From assembly GCA_001874305.1 (NCBI GenBank), contig MPCU01000009.1:124001-188000 (forward strand): a stretch of 64,000 bases of DNA, read 5' to 3'. This document shows, piece after piece, positions 54,718 through 63,218 of this stretch. The position numbers and the translations under genes are program-made. Origin of the DNA: Bacteriovorax sp. MedPE-SWde. GTDB lineage: Bacteria > Bdellovibrionota > Bacteriovoracia > Bacteriovoracales > Bacteriovoracaceae. Each line of letters begins with the position of its first letter. The stretch's first letter is position 1. The notes beneath the pieces are model-generated. The model was not told the origin of the DNA and did not search any database. It saw only the letters and a list, made by a program, of their open reading frames with translations.

Positions 54718-57357
54718 ATGAGAATAAAGACATCCCATCTATTCACTATTCTAATCACTGTATTCATATATAGTGTGCAGGCTAAAGTTGTTGAAACAGA
54801 GTCTAACGATGGTTTCTTCAGAACTAAGCTATTCGCTGAGAAGCAACTTCTTAAAGTAAACAAGCTTGGTAATAAAATAATCCTTAAAACATTAAATAAT
54901 GAAATCTATGAAGAGCTAGTTAAAGATCTTGCTAAGATCAGTAAGACTAAGGGAAAGACATTTGTTGCTTCTCTTAAAAAAATCGAGCCAAAAGAGGGAA
55001 ATAACCTCTTTACCATAGAATTAAATCTAAAGAACAATGTTGAAGTTTTCTCTTTTTATAAGAATAGAGATAAAGCTTACTATGTTGATTTTTGGAAGGA
55101 AGAAAAAGGTGTTAAGAGTAAATTATCTGCGATTAAGTCACCAGTAAAAAAGAAGGTTGTCGCTGCTTCTAAACTTGTAAAAAGAAAGAAAGCACCGAAA
55201 AAGGTTGTTAGGTTAAAAATAAAAAAGAAAGCTCCAAAGAGAATTTCTCCTTATAGAGACTTTCGCTATGGAGCTTCTTTTATTTGGGATTTTGAGCCAC
55301 TTAATCCAAAGATTTCAAGATCGATAAGGTTAAATAGAAAGACTCCTGAGTATTTCTTTCCAATTAAAGATCGTGATTATGAAAAAAGTGAAAGAGAAGC
55401 TCATGTACAACTTACAGTAAACCTCTATAGAAAGAAGAAGTGGGGCTTAATGTATAAGTCCATCAAGCTATATGAGAAAAAATACGAAGAAGACGCTAAT
55501 CATACAATCAACGAATATATGAAAGCGAATGCACTTCTTAGAGAATCTAGAGATCTAGATGATATTAAGCCAACTGAAACTGCTGTTGCAATGTTCAGTA
55601 ATATTGCTGAAAAATCACAAAACTATGAAATGAGAAAAGGGATCTATAAGTACCTTATTCAATACTATGTTGAAAAGGGTGACAATATTAGATCAATGAA
55701 GTTTGCAAAGAGATTTTTTGCTGATGCAAAAGTTAACTTTGACTATGAAGAACTAGAGTATGCTGCAGAACTGATCCTTTACTCACTAGCTAGAATTAAT
55801 CAAATAGAAAAGATTCAAGAGCTAATGAGAGATAAGACGTTATTAAAAGTAATCTCTAAGCAAAGAATGATTGCTTATGAAATGTTTACACTTTTAAAGC
55901 TTGGAGAAGAAGAACAGGTAATCAAAGAGTTCGAAAGATTTTCTTCAAAGAATAAAGGTAAGGTCTTTCCTTCTATTTACTATAATGCTGCCGAAGCATA
56001 TTTTAGAACAGCAAACTATAAGAAAGCAATCAAGCTGTACGATAGATTCTTAACAAAGTACTCATTTCATACAAACTCATCTCATGCGAGATTAAGAATC
56101 GCAACAGCATCAGATATCCTTGGGAAACCAGCAAAAGTAGTTCTTGAACTTTATAAGAATACTATTAATAGATCACAAGTTAGAGAAGTTAGTCTTGAAG
56201 CAAGAATTAGATATGTTGCTTACAGAACTATTAGAAAAAGAAAGACTACTTCAGAAGATATTGAAACTAGAGTTTTCCTTGATAAGGGTGACGATAAGAA
56301 ACTTTCTAAGGATCTAGAAAGGCTACTGTGGCTTACAAGACTTAGAACTTATATTGTAGATAAGGAATACCAAAACGCTCTTAGTTTTCTAACTGCACTT
56401 CCACTATCTTCGATGAAGCTGTCATATAAGAAGGTTTTTGAAGGTGACGGTGCAGAAGTTGTCTATGGAATTATCAGAGATAATTATGAAAAAGGTAATT
56501 ATGGTAAGTCGATAAGAGCTTGGGAAATCTATAAAGAAGTATATTTTGAAAAAGTAGCAGCTGATCCTGAAATACAATTTGTCGTAGCTAAGTCATATAT
56601 GAACTTAGGGCTATGGACAGGATTTCAAAGAACCTTCAAAAAGATGGTTGAAAAAGAAAGTCAAAAAGTTAGAAACTTTCCTCTATGGGTAAAGAGGTTT
56701 ACTAGGAATAATCAAAAGCTAATTAAGAATGAATTACAAATCCTAAGAAATATTAAGCTAGGTAATTGGAAGTCAGTTGAAAGTATTGTAGCTAAAGTTG
56801 AAAAGAGTCATCCTAAGTATAAAAAGACTCATTTCTTTAAAGCAATTGCTCACTATAAACAAAAGTCTTATGCAAAAGCAGAAAAAGAGTATGAAAAGTT
56901 CTTCTCTGTAAGTGATAGCTACTCTCAGGTTGATGGAAAAGATCTCGTTGATTCTGTTAAATTCTATATTGAGTCAATCTATGAACAAGCGAAATACAAA
57001 AAGTTCTTAACAGTATCTGAAGCATTAATTAGAGATGCTTCTAAGTTCTCTGTTGATAAAGTTGTCTTTTCAAAGATGGCCGAAAGAATACACTATTTAA
57101 GACTTGAAGTTTTATTCTCAAAAAAGAACCCGAATGCCATGGTTGAGGCAGAGAGTTTTGTTGGAGAGTATAAGAAATCAACATATTTAAGCCGAATCAA
57201 ATTTTTATTAGGAAGAGAAAATTTGAGAGGTATTAATCTTAAGAAAGGTGAGGAAATCCTTAATGCATTAATCAGCGACAAAGATGTTGAAGGTTATATT
57301 AAGGAAATGGCAAGAGCCGAACTTACTTTATTAAACCTTAAGAAAAGAACTTTATAA
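54718..57357 (+). CDS. Large periplasmic TPR-like protein heading the flagellar operon
   Basis: 879 residues from ATG 54718 with AGGAAG upstream; a TTG at 54694 would add eight residues. A signal peptide (LFTILITVFIYSVQA) is followed by a beta-rich domain to about 145, a basic Lys/Ala/Pro linker (VKRKKAPKKVVRLKIKKKAP), and TPR-like helices throughout 220-870 (YYNAAEAYFRTANYKKAIKL, HFFKAIAHYKQKSYAKAEKE). It is followed within 50 bp by the flagellar regulator and rod genes, so a role in assembling or anchoring the flagellum through the periplasm is inferred. No named homologue recognised. Confidence 0.78.
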   Translation: MRIKTSHLFTILITVFIYSVQAKVVETESNDGFFRTKLFAEKQLLKVNKLGNKIILKTLNNEIYEELVKDLAKISKTKGKTFVASLKKIEPKEGNNLFTIELNLKNNVEVFSFYKNRDKAYYVDFWKEEKGVKSKLSAIKSPVKKKVVAASKLVKRKKAPKKVVRLKIKKKAPKRISPYRDFRYGASFIWDFEPLNPKISRSIRLNRKTPEYFFPIKDRDYEKSEREAHVQLTVNLYRKKKWGLMYKSIKLYEKKYEEDANHTINEYMKANALLRESRDLDDIKPTETAVAMFSNIAEKSQNYEMRKGIYKYLIQYYVEKGDNIRSMKFAKRFFADAKVNFDYEELEYAAELILYSLARINQIEKIQELMRDKTLLKVISKQRMIAYEMFTLLKLGEEEQVIKEFERFSSKNKGKVFPSIYYNAAEAYFRTANYKKAIKLYDRFLTKYSFHTNSSHARLRIATASDILGKPAKVVLELYKNTINRSQVREVSLEARIRYVAYRTIRKRKTTSEDIETRVFLDKGDDKKLSKDLERLLWLTRLRTYIVDKEYQNALSFLTALPLSSMKLSYKKVFEGDGAEVVYGIIRDNYEKGNYGKSIRAWEIYKEVYFEKVAADPEIQFVVAKSYMNLGLWTGFQRTFKKMVEKESQKVRNFPLWVKRFTRNNQKLIKNELQILRNIKLGNWKSVESIVAKVEKSHPKYKKTHFFKAIAHYKQKSYAKAEKEYEKFFSVSDSYSQVDGKDLVDSVKFYIESIYEQAKYKKFLTVSEALIRDASKFSVDKVVFSKMAERIHYLRLEVLFSKKNPNAMVEAESFVGEYKKSTYLSRIKFLLGRENLRGINLKKGEEILNALISDKDVEGYIKEMARAELTLLNLKKRTL

Positions 57358-57405
57358 GAATAATTCATAGCTCTAAGGAAAGAGTGAAACATGACAGGAG
57401 GTCAA

Positions 57406-58338
57406 ATGAACAAGCTTACAGCGGAGTATTTCGGACAAGATCCAAAAATTGTTAAGGCGCTAAAAGTAGCAAGTAACGTAGCTGTTACAAAAGCACCAGT
57501 ACTAGTTGTTGGAGAAGCCGGAATCGGGAAGAAGACTCTCGCTCAGTTTATTCACGAAAATTCAACAAGAGCTGGTAAAGCATTTATCACTGTTGACTGT
57601 TCTGGAGACTCTCTTCAGGTAGAAAACGAAATCTTAGGGTACAGAGACGCGGAATCAGGAAGATTCGTTAAAGGTGCACTTGAGAATGCTAACGGTGGAA
57701 CAGTTGTACTTGTTAATATTGATGGACTTGAAGATGGATTTCAAAAGAAATTTCACAAGATCATTGGTGAATTAGAAGATTATGATATTGATTTAAGAAT
57801 GATCGCAACAACAACTAAGAACTTATCTAAGCTTGTTGGAGCAGGAAGATTCTATAGAGGACTTTATACAGTTATCTCATCAAATAGCATCACTCTGAAT
57901 CCTTTAAGAGAAAGAGTTGGTGATCTAGAAATGATTGCAAAAAATATTGTTAAAACAACTTTAGGTGGACTTGAAGTAAGTGTTGATGAAGCAGCAATGC
58001 AAAAAATCATCTCTCACTACTGGACTCATAATGTAAAAGAGTTAAAAGCGGTTCTTGAAAGTACTTTAACTAACTTTGAAGGCGATACTGTTTCAGCTGA
58101 GCTTCTTGAAATTGGTGAGAAAAAAGCAGTAAATATTATCTCTGATGACGATAGTGAAGGTATTAGACTTATGTCTCTTAAAGAAGCAGAAAGACTTCTT
58201 ATCAAGAAGGCACTTGTTCACACTAGTGAGAATAGAACACAAGCTGCAAAGATCTTAGGTGTTTCTATTAGAACACTAAGAAATAAAATTAATGAATACC
58301 GTAATGATGGGAATTCATATTTTGTAAATTTAAGATAA
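57406..58338 (+). CDS. Degenerate NtrC-type (bEBP-like) regulator without receiver or GAFTGA
   Basis: 310 residues from ATG 57406, preceded by AGGAGG; an ATG at 57391 also has a weaker site. It has an AAA+ core without a receiver: Walker A is altered (GEAGIGKKT), the GAFTGA loop region reads EILGYRDAESGRFVKGA, and Walker B reads GGTVVLVNIDGL without the Asp-Glu pair. The C-terminal Fis-type helix-turn-helix is intact (ENRTQAAKILGVSIRTLRNK). It should still bind DNA and perhaps oligomerise, but is unlikely to remodel sigma-54 holoenzyme. It may act as a repressor or as a partner of the intact regulator at 52875. Directly before flgB. Confidence 0.83.
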   Translation: MNKLTAEYFGQDPKIVKALKVASNVAVTKAPVLVVGEAGIGKKTLAQFIHENSTRAGKAFITVDCSGDSLQVENEILGYRDAESGRFVKGALENANGGTVVLVNIDGLEDGFQKKFHKIIGELEDYDIDLRMIATTTKNLSKLVGAGRFYRGLYTVISSNSITLNPLRERVGDLEMIAKNIVKTTLGGLEVSVDEAAMQKIISHYWTHNVKELKAVLESTLTNFEGDTVSAELLEIGEKKAVNIISDDDSEGIRLMSLKEAERLLIKKALVHTSENRTQAAKILGVSIRTLRNKINEYRNDGNSYFVNLR

Positions 58339-58371
58339 TTTACTTTTTAAGAGTACGAAGTAGAGGTACTG

Positions 58372-58779
58372 ATGAGAATTGAAGATAAAACATTAAAGGC
58401 ATTGGCCGCATCTCTTAACTTAAGACAAATACGTCAAGAGATTCTGTCTGCAAATATAGCTAACGCTGATACTCCAGGCTATAAAACAAAGCGAGTTGAC
58501 TTTGAGTCTGCTTTGCAAAGAGCTCTGGATGTAGATGGGAACATGGGAATGATGACCTCCGACTCAAAACATTTCGATGTAGGTAGCGGTGCTTTTGATA
58601 ATCTTCAACCTGAAATCTACGATGATCCTAATGGTGTTGTCAGTGAAGATGGCAACACTGTTGATAGGGATGCTGAACTGGCGAAGATGGCCGAAAATAG
58701 AATCCTCTTCGATGCTTCAGTAAAGCTAATGAATAAGAAGCTTGGTATGACCAAGTATGTATTATCATCTGAGAAATAG
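58372..58779 (+). CDS. flgB: Flagellar basal-body rod protein FlgB
   Basis: 135 residues. The rod-protein N-terminal motif is ILSANIANADTPGYKTKRVD and the C-terminal helix MNKKLGMTKYVLS is typical. FlgB forms the proximal rod in the periplasm, joining FliE to FlgC. It is exported by the flagellar type III apparatus and has no signal peptide. GAGG lies before the ATG. Followed by flgC after 12 bp. Confidence 0.95.
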   Translation: MRIEDKTLKALAASLNLRQIRQEILSANIANADTPGYKTKRVDFESALQRALDVDGNMGMMTSDSKHFDVGSGAFDNLQPEIYDDPNGVVSEDGNTVDRDAELAKMAENRILFDASVKLMNKKLGMTKYVLSSEK

Positions 58780-58791
58780 GAGAACTAGAAC

Positions 58792-59232
58792 ATGGATTTA
58801 TTAACATCATTAAAAATTAGTTCATCCGGAATTGCCGCTAATAAGAAAAGAATGGCAGCAATTTCATCTAATATTGCTAACGCTCAAACTACAAGGACTG
58901 CAGAAGGTGGGCCTTATAGGAAAAAAGAAGTTGCTTTTGGAAGTGAGCCTGCAAGAGAGAGTTTTTCAGATATTTTAGAAGGTGAGCTAGATGCGCAAGC
59001 ACAAGCTGTTCATGCTACGGAGGTTATCTCAACAGATAAACCACCTATTATGAAGTACGAACCTAACCACCCTGATGCTAATGCTCAAGGGTATGTTGCT
59101 TATCCTAATATCAATGTGATGGAAGAGATGGCAAATATGATATCTGCATCGAGAAGTTATGATGCAAATATTAATGTAATGAATACAACAAAAAGTATGG
59201 CAATGAAGGCCCTAGAAATAGGGAATAACTAA
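58792..59232 (+). CDS. flgC: Flagellar basal-body rod protein FlgC
   Basis: 146 residues. N-terminal LKISSSGIAANKKRMAAISS with NIANAQTTRT, then the FlgC signature AYPNINVMEEMANMISASRS near the C-terminus. It assembles on FlgB in the proximal rod. AGGAG precedes the ATG. It sits between flgB and fliE with gaps of about 10 bp, the conserved flgB-flgC-fliE order. Confidence 0.96.
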   Translation: MDLLTSLKISSSGIAANKKRMAAISSNIANAQTTRTAEGGPYRKKEVAFGSEPARESFSDILEGELDAQAQAVHATEVISTDKPPIMKYEPNHPDANAQGYVAYPNINVMEEMANMISASRSYDANINVMNTTKSMAMKALEIGNN

Positions 59233-59242
59233 GGAGTAGGCC

Positions 59243-59602
59243 ATGGCAATCAATAATGTTCAAAGTATGAATGACGTTTTCAATACACATGATATGAAGA
59301 AGTGGACTAAGTCTACTGATATTGAAGGTGCAATCTCACTTCAGGACTTTGAAGGTAGTCAGCTAACTCGTGCAGATTCAAAGATGTCATTTAGTGAACT
59401 TCTTGCTGATCAGATTATGGATGTTAATAATTTACAAAAAGAAGCAGATACAGCGGTACAAAAGTTAGTAAGTGGAAAGAGTCAAAATATCCATGAAACT
59501 ATGCTTGCTGTGGAAAAAGCTGAGATTGCATTTAAGACAATGAACCAAGTGAGAAACAAGGTCATTGACGCATATAAAGAAGTTATGAGAATGCAGATAT
59601 AA
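59243..59602 (+). CDS. fliE: Flagellar hook-basal body protein FliE
   Basis: 119 residues. C-terminal SFSELLADQIMDVNNLQKEA and the signature NIHETMLAVEKAEIAFKTMN followed by QVRNKVIDAYKEVMRMQI. FliE links the MS ring (FliF) to the rod. AAGGAG precedes the ATG. The first 45 residues are unrelated to other FliE, which is normal for this protein. Confidence 0.95.
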   Translation: MAINNVQSMNDVFNTHDMKKWTKSTDIEGAISLQDFEGSQLTRADSKMSFSELLADQIMDVNNLQKEADTAVQKLVSGKSQNIHETMLAVEKAEIAFKTMNQVRNKVIDAYKEVMRMQI

Positions 59603-59655
59603 TTAGTTCTTAAACTATAAATCAAGAACAGGATGTTCTTGGTAAGTGAGTCAGG

Positions 59656-61317
59656 ATGAAAGATTTAATAGAAAAGGTAGTTCGAAATTTTACTGAATTT
59701 TTTAACAGCTTAGATGCTGGTAAGAAGATCAGTTTAGTTACGGTTGCATCATTTATAGTCGTTGCACTTGTTGGAGTTGTTCTCTGGGCATCAAAAACAA
59801 GATACAAGGTTCTATATTCAGACCTTAATAAAGAAGATTCAAATAAAGTTCAGATCTTCCTAAAAGAAAACAATGTTTCAGTACAGGTTAGTGATGACCA
59901 AAAGACTGTAAGTATCCCTGAGGATATGGCAGAGGTTACGAGACTAAAGATGTTAACATCTGGATTTTCTTTCTCTGGAACAATTGGGTATGAGGTCTTT
60001 GATAAGCAATCATTTGGTACAACAAGTTTCGTACAGAAAGTTAATAAGCAAAGAGCACTTGAGGGTGAGCTTGTTAAGACTATAAAGCACTTAAGAGGTG
60101 TTAAGAGAGCAAGAGTTCACTTAACGATTCCTGAGTCTTCACCATTTGTCTCTGAAAAGAAACCACCTACAGCATCAGTTGTTTTAGAACTTGATCAAGG
60201 TGTTAAACTTACAGAAGGCGAAATTAGAGGTGTTTCTGCTCTCGTTGCAAGTTCTGTAGAAGGAATGAGGGGAGAAGCTGTTGTTATTCTAGACCACAGA
60301 GGGAAGAAGTTATCTGAGAATATCGGTGACACTGTAACAGCAAATACTGCAAATAGAATCGCTCTTCAGTCAAAAGTTAATAGAAAATATGAAGCACAAA
60401 TTGAAGACATCTTAGAAAAGGTTGTTGGACAAGGTAAGGTCATCGCGAAGGTCTCTATCAATATGGATTTCACAGAATCTGTATCTACAAAGACTGAGTA
60501 TGACTCAGAAAATAAAGCGGTTCTTTCAGAGGTTACTAATACACAAAAACTTAAGGGATCAAGACCTTCACCACAGGGGATTCCTGGGGCAAGATCAAAT
60601 CTTCCAGGTGAAAGACCACAACCAGGAATTCCTGAAACAAGCAATAATGTTAATAAAGAGCTTGCGACAAGAAACTATAATGTTCCTAAGAAAGTTACGA
60701 GATCAAAGAACCCATCAGCTAGTATTCAGAGAGTTTCTGCTGCGGTAATGATTGATGGTAAGAGAGTGCCAACTGTTATAGACGGTAAAACTGTCATGAA
60801 GTATGAGCCATGGTCAGAAGCTGATATTGCAAACTTCCAAGCTATTGTTTCTTCGACACTTGGTATCTCGATGAAAAGAGGTGATAAAATAACAATTAAG
60901 AATATGGAATTCCACCAAGAGGATATGGAGTCTATCGAAGCTCTTATGAGAGAACGTGAGAACCGTGATCTTATTAAGAATATTGTTAAGTACCTAGCTG
61001 TAGGTCTTACAATCTCTCTATTCTTCTTTGTTGTAGTAAGGCCATTCATTCAGTGGGTTACTGATAATACAGTTGAAACGGTAGAGGATTTCTTACCGAA
61101 GACACTAGAAGAACTTGAGAAAGTACAGGCGAACCAAAAACTTCCTGGACTTGAAGATGCCCTCCCTCAGATTGAAGAAAAGCTCAATCCAGAGAAGATT
61201 GAGGGGAATATGTTAAGAGAAAAGATTATTTCACTTGTTGAAGGTAACCCGTCTAAAGCGGCACAAATTCTTCATGAGATGATCCATAATAATGAATCAG
61301 ATAAACAAATCGCATAG
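59656..61317 (+). CDS. fliF: Flagellar MS-ring protein FliF
   Basis: 553 residues. Membrane helix at about 27-47 (ISLVTVASFIVVALVGVVLW), ring-building domains with VLYSDLNKEDSNKVQIFLKE and SFGTTSFVQKVNKQRALEGE, then VKRARVHLTIPESSPFV. A low-complexity loop at about 290-340 (GIPGARSNLPGERPQPGIPE) and a second helix at about 440-460. The C-terminal tail binds FliG. It is the base of the flagellar motor. The ribosome binding site is not strong (GTCAGG). Confidence 0.97.
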   Translation: MKDLIEKVVRNFTEFFNSLDAGKKISLVTVASFIVVALVGVVLWASKTRYKVLYSDLNKEDSNKVQIFLKENNVSVQVSDDQKTVSIPEDMAEVTRLKMLTSGFSFSGTIGYEVFDKQSFGTTSFVQKVNKQRALEGELVKTIKHLRGVKRARVHLTIPESSPFVSEKKPPTASVVLELDQGVKLTEGEIRGVSALVASSVEGMRGEAVVILDHRGKKLSENIGDTVTANTANRIALQSKVNRKYEAQIEDILEKVVGQGKVIAKVSINMDFTESVSTKTEYDSENKAVLSEVTNTQKLKGSRPSPQGIPGARSNLPGERPQPGIPETSNNVNKELATRNYNVPKKVTRSKNPSASIQRVSAAVMIDGKRVPTVIDGKTVMKYEPWSEADIANFQAIVSSTLGISMKRGDKITIKNMEFHQEDMESIEALMRERENRDLIKNIVKYLAVGLTISLFFFVVVRPFIQWVTDNTVETVEDFLPKTLEELEKVQANQKLPGLEDALPQIEEKLNPEKIEGNMLREKIISLVEGNPSKAAQILHEMIHNNESDKQIA

Positions 61318-61332
61318 GTATTGGAGTAGGTC

Positions 61333-62361
61333 GTGACAGATTCACTAGATCCGGAAGTTGAATACTCGCTTCTTTCTGGACAAGACAAAGCATCACTTTT
61401 ACTGAGTTCACTTGGAGTGACTACAACTCAGTTAATTTTCTCATATATGAGAGATAATGATGTAAAAAGAATGATCAATGCGATGTCGAATATTAAGAAA
61501 GCACCAATTTGGATGATCAAGAAAGTTCTTGAAGAATTCTATTCTGAGCTTAACGAGGAAAATGACCTACTTTTCTCTGACAACTCTGGACGTGACTTTA
61601 TTATAAATGCTCTTGGTGAAGATAGAGCGAAACAACTTCTTGGACAAATTGTTGATGTTGGTACTGCCAATACTCTTGAGTCTCTTGAACTTGTAGATAC
61701 GAGAACACTAGCTAACTTCTTAATTAACGAGCACCCTCAGACAATTGCTCTGATCGTGGCCCACCTTAATCCTGAGAGAAAAGTAGATGTTCTTAGAAGA
61801 CTTCCTGAAGGTCTTCAGGCTGAAGTTGTATTAAGGGTAGCAAACCTTGACTTCGTATCACCTGAACTTATTGCTCAACTTGATGATGTTCTTAAAACAG
61901 AGCTTTCAACTCTTGGTTCTATCGACACTAACCAGCTTGGTGGTGTTGAACCTATCGCAGATATGCTTAATCTTATGGATAAGAACTCTGAGAAAAATAT
62001 TATGGGACGTGTTGAAGAGAAAGATCCTGAACTTGCAGAAGAGATTAGAAAACTCATGTTCGTTTTTGAAGATCTTGTCTATGTTGATGATCGTGGTATT
62101 CAAGGACTTCTTAAAGAAGTTGACCAGAACAAAATGGTTATTGCTCTTAAAACTGCACCTGAAGAAATTAGAGCAAAGCTATTTAAAAACATGTCAAATA
62201 GAGCAGCAACACTTCTACAGGAAGATCTTGATGCACTTGGGCCAACGAAGTTATCAGATGTTGAAAAGGCTCAATCTGAAATTGTACAGAAGTGTAAGGA
62301 TCTTGAATCTCAAGGTAAAGCATTTATCTCTAGAGGTGGAGATGGAGATGCTCTTGTTTAA
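61333..62361 (+). CDS. fliG: Flagellar motor switch protein FliG
   Basis: 342 residues from a GTG start after GGAGTAGG. Middle domain with FLINEHPQTIALIVAHLNPE and DVLRRLPEGLQAEVVLRVAN including the EHPQ motif; C-terminal domain with MFVFEDLVYVDDRGIQGLLK and RAATLLQEDLDALGP, holding the charged torque helix. It couples stator force to rotor and binds FliF and FliM. Usual length and complete. Confidence 0.98.
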   Translation: MTDSLDPEVEYSLLSGQDKASLLLSSLGVTTTQLIFSYMRDNDVKRMINAMSNIKKAPIWMIKKVLEEFYSELNEENDLLFSDNSGRDFIINALGEDRAKQLLGQIVDVGTANTLESLELVDTRTLANFLINEHPQTIALIVAHLNPERKVDVLRRLPEGLQAEVVLRVANLDFVSPELIAQLDDVLKTELSTLGSIDTNQLGGVEPIADMLNLMDKNSEKNIMGRVEEKDPELAEEIRKLMFVFEDLVYVDDRGIQGLLKEVDQNKMVIALKTAPEEIRAKLFKNMSNRAATLLQEDLDALGPTKLSDVEKAQSEIVQKCKDLESQGKAFISRGGDGDALV

Positions 62362-62384
62362 TCTGAAGGCAGTATAGGAATTTT

Positions 62385-63218
62385 ATGAAAGATATAGAAT
62401 ATAATGTTTCAGAATATGAGTTTCAATCTTTTACTAACTCTCTAGATACTGGAGAAGTAAAAGAATTTTCTTTTGAAGACCTTGAAGGTAAATCAATTAA
62501 TGAAATTGAAAGACATCAAGAGACTATTAAATTAGAAAGAAGAGAATCTGCAGATAGTGGTTTTGATATTTCTCCAATCGTTAGACAACACAGAGGAATG
62601 GAAGAACAGGAAGCTGTCGAAAGAGAAAATAGAATCCTTGATGAGGTAAATAAACGAGTTGCCAAAATAGAAGAGGAAGCCTTTAAGAAAGGTTATGACG
62701 AAGGTATCGAGAAAGGTCGTGAAGATGTTTACGAACAAACGAGGGCCTCAACAGATGAGAAAATTATAGCACTATCTGAAATGATTTCAGAGACACTATC
62801 TACAAAAGAAGAAATCTTAAAATCTCAAAAAACTCAATTATACACTCTTGTTAAAAACCTTACTAAATGGGTGATCCTTAGAGAACTAAAGGATGATGGT
62901 GTATATCTTGAAAGGCTTCTTGAGAAACTAATAATAGAAGCGCAAACAAAGAGTAATCTACTTATTCAAGTTGATCAAAAATACTTTGAACAAATGCCTG
63001 AAGTTTTAGAAACAGTTCAAAAGAAGCTTGGTGAATTTTCCAATGTAAGAGTTGAAACTGATTTTGATATTCAGGGATTAGGAATAGTTGTTGAATCTGA
63101 AAATGGAATCATTAATGGAAGTCTTCAGGAACAATTAAATAGCTTAGATAAGATTTTTGAGTCAGTAGGACTTCCTTCTGACGGAGATAATCAAGTGGAT
63201 GATTCTAATGAGTCTTGA
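62385..63218 (+). CDS. fliH: FliH-like flagellar assembly protein
   Basis: 277 residues. Acidic N-terminal 85 residues, a coiled-coil with Gly-spaced helices (EEEAFKKGYDEGIEKGREDV, the AxxxG/GxxxG pattern of FliH), and a C-terminal domain (RVETDFDIQGLGIVVESENG) that matches the FliH/HrpE tail. It regulates the FliI ATPase and docks it at the export gate. Called from these patterns and position between fliG and fliI. Its end overlaps the fliI start by about 11 bp. Confidence 0.88.
   Translation: MKDIEYNVSEYEFQSFTNSLDTGEVKEFSFEDLEGKSINEIERHQETIKLERRESADSGFDISPIVRQHRGMEEQEAVERENRILDEVNKRVAKIEEEAFKKGYDEGIEKGREDVYEQTRASTDEKIIALSEMISETLSTKEEILKSQKTQLYTLVKNLTKWVILRELKDDGVYLERLLEKLIIEAQTKSNLLIQVDQKYFEQMPEVLETVQKKLGEFSNVRVETDFDIQGLGIVVESENGIINGSLQEQLNSLDKIFESVGLPSDGDNQVDDSNES

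Noticed and set aside
60366-60748. Overlapping frames within fliF (both strands)
   Set aside because: Shadows of a strongly conserved gene; no initiation signals.
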